Positions 9,737-19,420 of a stretch of 64,000 nucleotides of DNA are shown here, in pieces; position 1 is the stretch's first letter, and every line of letters starts with the position of its first letter. The position numbers and the translations under genes were made by a program. This DNA comes from Closterium sp. NIES-65 (lineage: Eukaryota > Streptophyta > Zygnematophyceae > Desmidiales > Closteriaceae). Below the pieces are notes generated by a model. The model had not been told where the DNA came from, did not search any database, and saw only the letters and a program-made list of their open reading frames with translations. The DNA lies in contig CANXME010002463.1 of assembly GCA_948144175.1 (NCBI GenBank), positions 1,635,001-1,699,000 on the forward strand, in the 5' to 3' direction.

Positions 9737-12700
9737 CACTTCACATGGACGTGTGGGGCCCAGCCCGCGTTCGTGGACAGGGTCACGAGCGCTACTTCCT
9801 ACTCGTTGTTGACGACTACTCGCGTTACACCGCGGTCTTCCCCTTGCGCAGCAAGGGTGATGTCATTGAGGTGCTGATCGTCTGGATCCGCGCAGCTCGT
9901 CTCCAGCTCAGGCAGAGCTTTGGCTTGGACTTTCTTGTTCTGCGTGTACACTCGGACAGAGGCGGAGAGTTTTCCTCTGGCCTTCTGAGAGCCTACTGTC
10001 GCGCACGAGGCATCCGTCAGACCTTCACGCTACCGGACTCTCCGCAGCAAAATGGGATTGCTGAGCGCCGCATTGGCATGGTCATGGATGTCGCTCGTAT
10101 GTCTATGATGCATGCGGCTGCTCCCCATTTTCTGTGGCCGTTTGCGGTGAGGTACGCGGCGCATCAGATCAACGTACACCCGAGGGTCTCCAAGCCGGAG
10201 ACCTCCCCAGCCTTGCTGTGGACGGGGAAGGTTGGTGCTGCGTCGGCGTTCCGGGTCTGGGGATCTCGGGCGTTTGTCCGCGACTTGTCTGCGGACAAGC
10301 TGTCCCCTCGTGCTGCTCCTTGCGTCTTCCTGGGGTTCCCCCCTGAGGCGCCTGGGTGGCAGTTCTACCACCCCACCTCTCGCCGTGTTCTGTCCTCCCA
10401 AGACGTCACGTTTGACAAGTCAGTCCCCTACTACCGCCTCTTCCCCTACCGCACTTCGTCCCTCCCCCCGCCCCTGCTCTTCCTTGTACCAGGTCCCCCC
10501 CAGGTAGACCCCCTCCCCCCTCAGGGTCCTTCCCCTTCAGGTGTGTCCCAGGTAGACGCAGTCGAGGCTCTTGAGGTTTGTGGTGACTCTAGTGCTGCTG
10601 GGGGTGCTGAGCTTGGGGTGCTGAGCCTGAGGGTGCTACGACTGGGGGTGCTGAGCCTGGGGGTGCTGAGCCTGGGGGTGGTGAGCTTGGGGGTGCTACG
10701 CCTGGGGGTGCTGTGCCTAGGAGTGCTCCACGTGGGGGTGCTGGGCCTGAGGGTGATGAGCCTAGGGGTGCTGAGCCTGGGGGTGCTGAGCATGGGGCTG
10801 CTGAGCTTGGAGGTGCTACGCCTGGAGGTTCTCCGGTTGCTTCGTCTCTTCGGGAGCCACTCTCTCCACAGGTGCTGCGCGAGTGGTTTGCCCGGCGCTG
10901 GAGCCGTGCTGCTGGTGCTGGAGGTTCTTCGACTACTGAGGGTGCTGCTGTCGCGGGTCCCGGAGGTGCTCGTACTAGAAGTACTGGAACTGCTGGGCCT
11001 ACGGGTCCGACTGGAGCTGGTGCTGCTGAGAATGTTGCGCTAAGACTACCGCTGGCGGTCCTGCAAGGGGTACTCCTGGTGCTGCTGGAGGTTTTGGAGC
11101 TACAGGAGGTGCTGATGGAGCGGGTGCTCCTGCTGGGGGTACTGGTGCTGTCCCTGCTGTGTCTAGCGTCGCCATGCGGCCTCGACCGTACTTCGTTCCA
11201 CTCCTGCAGAAGGTTCTTGGTCTTGCACCTTCTACTGGTCCTCCTCCTCCCTTAGAGTGTCCACAGCCTGTCCCATCACAGTTACAGTTGCAGCCTACTT
11301 CCCCTTGCCTGCTCCTTCTTCCTACACTGGTCCTACTGGAGGTCTTGCTGAGCGTCGTGAGCCTGCGTCTTGCCCTACGTCGCCTGTCCGTGCTGCTCGC
11401 GCTAGTGGTCGTGGTTCGCGTCAGCGTCCTCCTCCTGTCCTTGGCACGCATTGGATGTCTCTGCGTCCGTCCACTGCTCCTCTGCGTGCCCCTTTGCCTT
11501 CTCCTCTTGAGTCCTCTCTTCCTGCTCTTGCCGACCTGGAGTCGGACTCTCTTCGTGCTGCCAGTCCTACTGTCACGCGTCTCCTGGTTTTAGTCGTCAC
11601 TGACCCTTCTTTCGACTCCACTGCTGCGTCTGCCCTTGTTGCTGAACTCGTTGACTTTGCTGCTCGCTGTCGCCTAGACTACGCTGCTAGTCTTGTAGCT
11701 CAATCAGAGTCTGTCTGTCCTCCGTCCGTCGGGGGTGAGTGTGCCCTTGGCACGGACGTCCTTGAGGACAGGCAGGAGGAGTTCCAGTGTCTGGCAGCTG
11801 CTTCACCTCATCTCGTGTCCGTACTGCTTACCCCTGAGGGAGACCCGGATGCACTTGACATCCCGACTCCGCGCTCCTACGCGGAGGCGATAGAGGGTCC
11901 CTACTCTTCTCACTAGCAGGCAGCTATGGACACAGAGATGGCTTCCTGGAAGTCCAAAGGCACCTACGTTGATGAGGTTCCCCCGCCTGGGGCGAACATC
12001 GTCAGTGGCATGTGGATCTTCAGAGTGGAGCGGCCACCGGGCTCTCCGCCTGTCTTCAAGGCACGTTACGTGGCTCGTGGCTTCAGTCAGCGGCAAGGAG
12101 TTGACTACTTTCAGACCTTCTCTCCCACCCCAAAGATGACCACTCTTCGGGTATTGCTGCACGTTGCTGCTCACCGTGACTACGAGCTGCACTCTCTCGA
12201 CTTTAGCACTGCTTTCTTGCAAGGCAGCCTGCACGAGGAGATCTGGCTGCGCCGCCCACCTGGCTTCACTGGGTTGTTCCCTCCTGGTACCTAGTGGAGC
12301 CTCCGGTATCCAGTTTACAGTCTCTGCCAGGCGCCACGTGAGTGGCACGACACACTGAGGACTACACTTGCGGCTCTTGGGTTTGCTCCTTCTACTGCCG
12401 ACCCGTCGCTGTTTCTACGCACCGACACCTCGCTACTCCGTTCTACATCCTCGTGTACGTCAACGACTTGGTCTTTGCCACAGCTGACACTGCTGGACTT
12501 GCCTACGTGAAGTCCGAGCTGTAGAAGAGACACACGTGCACAGACCTGGGTGAACTGCGCAGCTACCTTGGCTTGCAGATCACCCGGGACAGAGCACGCC
12601 GCACCATTACCCTGACTCAGTCACACATGGTGCAGCAGGTCCTTCAGCGCTTCGGCTTCACGTACTCCTTGCCTCACGCCACTCCTGGGCCTACTCGCCA

Positions 12701-13067
12701 CTCGCTCTCAGCTTTGCCTTCGGATGAGTCCGTAGAGTCGAGTGGCCCGTATCCAGAGCTTGTTGGCTGCCTCATGTACCTGATGACCTGCACACGACCT
12801 GACCTTGCATACCCTCTTAGCATTCTCGCACGCTATGTTGCTCCTGGGAGACACCGACCAGAGCACATGGCTGCAGCAAAGAGGGTGTTGCGCTACTTGT
12901 GCAGTACGTCGGGCATGGGGCTAGTGCTTGGAGGGCGCAGTCAAGTGGTCCTCACTGGGCACGCAGACGCTTCTTGGGCTGACGACCAGGCTACACAGCG
13001 GTCGTCACAGAGTTACACCTTCAGTTTTGGTTCCGGCTCTGTCTCGTGGCTTTGTGATCCACCCTGA
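9737..13067 (+). pseudogene. Cop1 integrase-RT-truncated RNase H
   Basis: Continuation of the Cop1 pol gene after the Cop2 insertion. The integrase core is open from 9737 to about 10610 with all three catalytic motifs: HMDVWGP (9740), HSDRGGEF (9950) and QQNGIAERR (10050). Frameshifts follow in the Gly/Ala/Glu linker near 10610 and 11050-11250. Reverse transcriptase starts near 11926 after a stop at 11914. It has another stop at 12292, a frameshift near 12435, and YVND in place of YVDD near 12456, so the second metal-binding aspartate pair is broken. RNase H stops at SVSW (13050), where about 500 bp are deleted and the sequence jumps into the 3' tail. Confidence 0.9.
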
Positions 13068-13139
13068 GCTTTGCTTTGTTTTGCTTCGCTTGACTGGTCT
13101 TGTGACCCCCTGTTCTCCCCCACTTTGCCTATGGGGGTG

Positions 13140-13270
13140 TGTCAGAACATTATAGCTTATGCTTTTGTGTAGGCTGTAGTGGGGTATCCCATAGGGGGTA
13201 CAACCCAATTAGGGTTAGTACTTGTACCCACTTCACTCATAGTTCATCCATTCTCATTCTCACTTTCTCA
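13140..13270 (+). repeat. Cop1 3' LTR
   Basis: Begins TGTCAGAACATTATAGC after the G-rich purine tract and ends TTTCTCA at 13270. It is related to, but distinct from, the Cop2 LTR. Confidence 0.88.
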
Positions 13271-13595
13271 GGAACATGTCTAATACACACCTGTGCGCTT
13301 CAACACGGGCTCTTGCTAACTATTTGGGCAATCTGATGAAAAAGAACAGTTTTTTTTTAGTCCTATGAGGGATCCTAGGTGATCTGATTATCAGATGAAG
13401 TATGAAAGATATATCAAACATGCATAATTATTCATGGGGACAGCGTAGTTGGTTTAGATCGCCTTCCGGAGATGGGCCCCATCTGAAGTTCCCCTAACAA
13501 TAGTGCCCAAAGCACGTGTCCATGGCATGGCAGCAAAGGGGGGGAGAATGTGGACGTCGCATGAGTTGGGAACTGAGGGTCGTGCGATGCTCCCT
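13271..13595. other. Unassigned spacer between Cop1 and Cop3
   Basis: Lower-GC DNA with no convincing gene. It includes an imperfect palindrome, GATGGGCCCCATC (13471-13483), inside a segment of about 40 bp that reappears inverted near 33736-33795. This may be true host sequence or an old unrecognised repeat. Confidence 0.5.
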
Positions 13596-13730
13596 TGAGA
13601 AAATTAGAACGAGAGAATGATGTGAACTATGAATGAAGCGAGTACAAATATGAAAACCTAGTTGGGTTGTACCCCCTATGGGATACCCCACTATAGCCTA
13701 CACAATAGCATAAGCTATAATGTTCTGACA
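13596..13730 (-). repeat. Cop3 3' LTR
   Basis: Read on the minus strand it begins TGTCAGAACATTATAGC at 13730 and ends TTTCTCA at 13596. The conserved purine tract lies just upstream, at 13731-13755. Confidence 0.9.
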
Positions 13731-13951
13731 CACCCCCATAGGCAAAGTGGGGGAGAACAAGGGGTCACAAGACCAGTCAAGCAAAGCAAACCAAAGCTCA
13801 GGGTGGATCACAAAGTCACCACACATTCCGAGCACAAGTTCAAAGGCCAAAAGGCCAGTTCACATGCAAGAGCACATATATACATATATATATATATACG
13901 AGGCTACGCACGCAAGAGCAGGAGTATATATATGTGACAGTACAAGCAAGG
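13731..13951 (-). promoter_or_regulatory. Cop3 3' untranslated tail and polypurine tract
   Basis: Non-coding tail with a TA-rich microsatellite (13876-13900) and the conserved tract CTCCCCCACTTTGCCTATGG next to the LTR. It is homologous to the tails of Cop2, Cop4 and Cop7. Confidence 0.7.
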
Positions 13952-16900
13952 TCAAGAAGTGAGCAAGTGAGGTAAGACAGGCACAAGACCCAGTTGAGTG
14001 CAGAAGCGCTGATGATCACAAGGCGCAAGTGCCTTGGTGAAAACATCAGCAGTGTTGGCCTCAGAGGCCACGTACGCAAGCCGCAACTGTTCACGCTGCT
14101 GTAGCTCACGAGCAAGAAAGTAACGGAGAGCAATGTGCTTTGTCCCTTGCTCCAGTCGCTGCTCTCGACACAAGGCCAGCATGGCCTTGTTGTCTACGTA
14201 CAGGAATGGAGGAGAACGAGGCGGCTCTCCAAGGTTGGTCAGCAGGTAGGTGAGCCAGCGAAGCTCCTGGGCAGCCATAGCCCCGGTGTAGATCTCAGCC
14301 TCACAACTGGAGCCGAGAACAGAAGACGAGCGGGTAGCTCGCCACGAAACAGAGCCGGAACCAAGGCTGAAGGTGTAACCGTGTGACGACCGTTGCGTAG
14401 CCTGGTCGTCAGCCCAAGAAGCGTCCGCGTGCCCAGTGAGGACCACTGGACTCCGCACTCCAAGCAGTAGCCCCATGCCCGACGTATTGCACAAGTAGCG
14501 CAACACCCTCTTCGCTGCAGCCATGTGCTCTGGTCGGTGTCTCCCAGGAGCAACATAGCGTGCAAGAATGCTAAGAGGGTATGCAAGGTCAGGTCGTGTG
14601 CAGGTCATCAGGTACATGAGGCAGCCAACAAGCTCTGGATACGGGCCACTCGACTCTACGGACTCATCCGAAGGCAAAGCTGAGAGTGAGTTGCGAGTAG
14701 GCAGAGGAGTGGCCTGAGGCAAGGAGTACGTGAAGCCGAAGCGCTGAAGGACTTGCTGCACCATGTGTGACTGAGTCAGGGTAATGGTGCGGCGTGCTCT
14801 GTCCCGGGTGATATGCAAGCCAAGGTAGCTGCGCAGCTCACCCAGGTCTGTGCACGTGTGTCGCTTCTGCAGCTCGGATTTCACGTAGGCGAGTCCAGCA
14901 GTGTCAATTGTGGCAAAGACCAAGTCGTCGACGTACACGAGGGTGTAGAACGGTGGCAAAGAGGTGTCGGTGCGCAGAAACAGCGACGGGTCGGCAGTAG
15001 AAGGAGCAAACCCAAGAGCCGCAAGCGTAGTCCTCAGTGTGTCGTGCCACTCACGTGGCGCCTGGCGGAGACTGTAGACTGGACGCTGGAGACTCCACTG
15101 GGTACCAGGAGGGAAAGACCCAGTGAAGCCAGGTGGGCTGCGCAGCCAGATCTCCTCGTGCAGGCTGCCCTGCAAGAAAGCTGTGCTGAAGTCGAGAGAA
15201 TGGAGCTCGTAGTCACGGTGAGTAGCAATGTGCAGCAGTACCCGAAGAGTGGTCATCTTCGGGATGGGGGACAAGGTCTGAAACTAGTCAACTCCCTGCC
15301 GCTGACTAAAGCCACGAGCCACGTAACGCGCCTTGAAGACAGGCGGAGAACCCGGCGGCCGCTTCACTCTGAAGATCCACATGCCACTGACGATGTTCGC
15401 CCCAGGAGGGGGGAAAGCATCAACGTAGGTGCCTGTGGACTTCCAGGAAGCCATCTCTGCATCCAAAGCTGCCTGCCACTGAGAGGAGTAGGGACCCTCT
15501 ATCGCCTCCGCGTAAGAGCGCGGAGTCGGGATGTCAAGTGCATCCGGGTCTCCCTCAGGGGTAAGCAGTACGGACACGAGATGAGGTGAAGCAGCTGCCA
15601 GACACTGGAACTCCTCCTGCCTGTCCTCAAGGACGTCCGTACCAAGGGCACTCTCACCCCCGACGGACGGAGGACAGACAGACTCAGACTCAGCGACAAG
15701 ACTAGCAGCGTAGTCTAAGCGACAGCGAGCAGCAAAGTCGACGAGCTCAGTAACGAGAGCAGACGCAGCAGTGGACTCGAAAGAAGGGTCAGTGACAACA
15801 GTAACAAGGAGACGCGGGACAGTAGGACTGGCAGCACGAAGAGAGTCCGACTCAGTGTCGGTAAGTGCAGGAAGAGAGGACTCAAGAGGGGAAGGCAAAG
15901 GGGCACGCAGAGGAGCAGTAGACGGACGTAGAGACATCCGGTGCGTGCCAGGGACAGGAGGAGGACGCTGGCTCGAACTGCGACCACTAGCGCGAGCAGC
16001 TCTAACAGGCGACGCAGGATGAGACTGAGGCTCACGACGCTCAGTAAGACCTCCAGTAGGACCAGCGTAGGGAGAAGGAGCAGGCAGAGGGGAGGCAGGC
16101 TGTAGCTGTGACTGTGACGGGACAGGCTGTGGACACTCTAAGGAAGGAGAAGGACCAGTAGAAGGAGGAAGACCAAGAACCTGCTGCAGGAGTGGAACAA
16201 AGTACGGTCGAGGCCGCGTGACGACGCCAGAAGCAGCAGGGATAGCACCAGTACCCTCAGCAGGAGCATCCGCTCCAACAGCACCTCCACCAGCACCAGG
16301 AGCACCCCCAGTAGGACCGCCAGCGGCAGTCTCAGCGCCAACACCCTCAGCCGCACCAGCTCCTGTCGAACCCGTAGGCCCAGCAGCTCCAGTACTCCCA
16401 GTACGAGCACCTCCGGGACCCGCGACCGCAGCACCCTCAGCAGCCGAAGAGCCTCCAGCACGAGCACTACGGCGCCAACGCTGAGCAAACCACTCGCGCA
16501 GCTCCTGTGGAGCGAGTGGCTCTCGGCGAGAAGAAGCACCCGGAGAACCTCCAGGCGGAGCACCTCCACTCCCAGCACCCCCAGGCGTAGCACCTCAAGG
16601 CTCAGCACCCCCAGGCGTGGCACCACCAGGCTCAGCACCCCCAGGCGTAGCACCCCCAAGCTCAGCACCCCCAGGCTCAGCACCCCCAGGCTCAGTACCC
16701 CCAGGCTCAGCACCCCCAGACGGAGTACCCCCAGGCTCAGCACCCCCAGACTCTTCACCCCCAGGTCCAGCACCCCCAGGCTCAGCACCTGACTCACCAG
16801 TGACCTCGACAGGCTCAACTGCGCCTACCTGGGACACACTTGAAGGGGCAGGACCCTGAGGGGGGAGGGAGTCTACCTGGGGGGGACCTGGTACAAGGAA

Positions 16901-17213
16901 GAGCGGGGGTGGGGGGAGGGACGGAGTGCGGTAGGGGAAGAGGCGGTAGTACGGGACCGACTCGTCAAACGTGACGTCCTGGGAGGACAGAACACGTCGA
17001 GAGGTGGGGTGGTAGAACTGCCACCCAGACGCGTCAGGGGGGAACCCCAGGAAGACGCAAGGAGCAGCACGAGGGGACAGCTTGTCCGCAGACAAGTCGC
17101 GGACAAACGCCCGAGATCCCAAGACCCGGAACGCCGACGCATCGCCGACCTTCCCCGTCCACAGTAAGGCTGGGTAGGTCTCCGGCCTGGAGACCCTGGG
17201 GTGGAGGTTGATC
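13952..17213 (-). pseudogene. Cop3 late integrase-linker-RT-RNase H
   Basis: Read from 17213 down to the stop at 13952. The integrase C-terminal part includes WGSRAFVRD-like sequence and SSQDVTFDESVPYY. The linker is a tandem GGAEP array (about 16800-16570) with an in-frame stop near 16595. The RT begins near 15470; a TAC-to-TAG change near 15284 interrupts it, and YVDD is intact near 14930. RNase H is complete, with SCEAEIYTGA, LYVDNKAM and ANTADVFTKAL. The RT-RNase H part downstream of the stop is otherwise open. It would copy element RNA into cDNA and degrade the RNA strand. Confidence 0.9.
16669..17213. repeat. 545 bp direct duplication flanking Cop4, left copy
   Basis: Matches 24641-25185 along its whole length; by eye I found two mismatches. 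It covers the GGAEP linker start and the integrase C-terminal part of Cop3. The copies lie immediately outside the two Cop4 LTRs. Confidence 0.92.
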
Positions 17214-17340
17214 AGAACATATAGCTTACTTGTTTGTGTAGGCTATAGTGGGGTATCCCATAGGGGGTACAACACAATTAGGCTTTCCTATTTGTACTCA
17301 CTTCGTTCATACTCATTCCATTCTCGTTCAATTCTTCACA
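17212..17340 (+). repeat. Cop4 5' LTR, missing terminal TG
   Basis: Starts TCAGAACATATAGC where the 3' copy has TGTCAGAACATATAGC, and ends ATTCTTCACA before the primer site. Two substitutions separate it from the 3' LTR. Confidence 0.92.
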
Positions 17341-17355
17341 TGGAATCAGAGAAGG
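17341..17355 (+). promoter_or_regulatory. Cop4 primer binding site
   Basis: TGGAATCAGAGAAGG directly after the LTR, one or two changes from the initiator-tRNA site TGGTATCAGAGC. Confidence 0.75.
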
Positions 17356-18305
17356 TCCCCTCCTAGGGACTGTTCCTAGGGCCCACCGAAGCGCGCCCCG
17401 AGGCGCGCGTTCTTTTTTTTTAGCGACCATGCGTGTCGCCCCTACCGTCGCGCTCCGCTGCTCCCTCCTCTTACGGCCGCCCGCCCTAGTGCCCTGACGG
17501 CCGCCCGCCCTAGCGCCCTGATGGCCGCCCGCCCTAGCGCCCTGACGGCCGTCCGCCCTAGCGCCCGAGCGCCAACCGCCCTAGCGCCCTGACGGCCGCC
17601 CGCCCTAGCGCCCTGACGGCCGCCCGCCCTAGCGCCCTGACGGCCGCCCGCCCCAGCGCCCGAGCGCCGCCCGCCCTAGCGACCGAGCGCCGCCCGCCCT
17701 AGCGCCCGAGCGCCGCCCGCCCTAGCGCCCGAGCGCCGCCCGCCCTAGAGCCCTGACGGCCGCCCGCCCTAGCGCCCGAGCGCCGCTCGCCCTAGCGCCC
17801 TGACGGCCGCCCGCCCGCCCTAGCGCCCGAGCGCCGCCCACCCTTTCACCCTTACGGCCGCCCGCCCGAACGCCTGAGCGCCGCCCGCCGTCGCCCCAAC
17901 GCCCTCGCGCCCGACGCCCGCGAGCCGCCCGTCGCAGCCGCCCGTGAGCTCCCTGAGCCGCCCGCGCCGCCGTCCCTGAGCCGCCTGTGCAGCCGCCCGC
18001 GAGCCGCCAGTGAGCCGCCCGTCGCGACACCAGCGCCGCACGAGCCGCCCGTACAGCCCAGCAGCCCGAGCCGCCCGAGCCGCCCGCGCCGCCCCAGCAA
18101 CCCGAGCCGCCCGAGCCGCCCGAGCCGCCCGAGCCGCGCGAGCCGCCCGAGCCGCCCCAGCCGCCCGAGCCGCCCGAGCCGCCCGAGCCGCCCGCGCCGC
18201 CCCAGCAACCCGAGCCGCCCGAGCCGTACCGCTGTTCCTGAGCTGTGTTCTTCTGCTGCTGCACTACCCGACTCTCCCAGCCCGGTGAGACTTTCAGCTG
18301 CTGCC
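17356..18305 (+). repeat. Cop4 5' leader: two minisatellite arrays
   Basis: 17450-17850 is a tandem array of about 24 bp units, GACGGCCGCCCGCCCTAGCG, alternating with GAGCGCCGCC variants. 17930-18220 is an array of GAGCCGCCC units. CCCGGTGAGA at 18281-18290 is 22 bp before the gag ATG. I see no gene. Confidence 0.8.
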
Positions 18306-19379
18306 ATGGCCACCCCCAATGTCCTTACTTTTGACGCTGAGGGGAGGGCCATTGACTTTGCCGTCTGGATTGAAGACCTGTAGCTGTACTTACTATGTGA
18401 TGCGATAGATGAGGTCTCTCTCTTTGACTTTGTCTCTGGCGCTGTCCCTGCCCCACCTGCTGATGCTGACTCTGCCGTTCGCTCCAAGTGGGCGACCCGC
18501 GATGCTGCTGCACGTCTTGCTGTGCGTCGCCACCTCCCTTCCTCTGAGCGTGCCCACTTTAGTCAGTGCAAGACCGCTCAGGCCTTGTACGACGCTGTAG
18601 TTGCACGCTACTCCTCCCCTTCCTCCGCTACCCTTAGCCGCCTCATGCTACCGTTTCTCTTCCCTGACCTCGCCTCCTTTCCCACTGTTGCTGACCTCGT
18701 TACCCACCTCCGTGCTAGTGACACCCGCTACCGCGCTGCCCTTCCTGCTGAGTTCCGCGCTGCGAACCCTCCTCCCATGTACATCACTCTCTACTTTCTC
18801 GTCACCCGTCTCCCTGAGTCCCTTCGTGCCGTTAGGGACCAGTTTCTCTCTGTCTGTCCCACCACTCTCACTGTCGATCTCCTTGAGGAGTCCCTGCTAG
18901 CGGCTGAGAAGAGTATTGTCGCTGTAGGGGCCTCTCGGGGTGACCCTCGCACCCCCATCTTTGAGGGGTGTGGTCCTTCCCCCCTACTGCCCTCTGTCGC
19001 CTCTGCCGCTGCGGCCGACCTCACTGGTTTTGAGTCGGTCGGAGCGGCGTCTGCCCCTAGCGGCAGACGCCGCTCTGGCAAGGGCAAAGGGGGCAAGGGA
19101 GCGGGTGGAGCTAGAGGGGGCGGTGGAGGAGGCGGTGGGGGTGGCGGGGGGAGTGGGGGTGGCGGTGGGGGTGGTGGCGGGAGTGGAGGTACTGGTGGCG
19201 GCGGTGGAGGCGGAGGTGGCGGCGGAGGTGGTAGCGGAGGAGGCGGTGGGAGCGGTGGGAGCGACGGTCCTAGTGGGGGAGGTGGCGGTGGAGACGGAGG
19301 TGGCGGTGGAGGCGGGGGTGGCGGTGGAGGCGGGGGTCGGAGTGGCTCGTCCCAGCGGAGCAGCTCTGGGGGTGGTCAG

Positions 19380-19420
<41 letters not shown>

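Larger units (their letters stand above)
1..13270 (+). mobile_element. Cop1: Ty1/copia element, 5' end outside window, split by Cop2
   Basis: Copia element read as two pieces, 1-3180 and 9732-13270. The first holds the leader, gag, protease and the pre-integrase zinc region. The second resumes at the next base of integrase and runs through reverse transcriptase to a 3' LTR at 13140-13270. The break is filled by Cop2, and the pieces share the 5 bp GCAGA at the junction, as expected for a clean insertion. The 5' LTR lies before base 1. The element is dead: it has frameshifts, several stops, a YVND instead of YVDD in the polymerase, and a deletion that removes most of RNase H. Domain order PR-INT-RT-RH identifies copia rather than gypsy. 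Confidence 0.93.
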
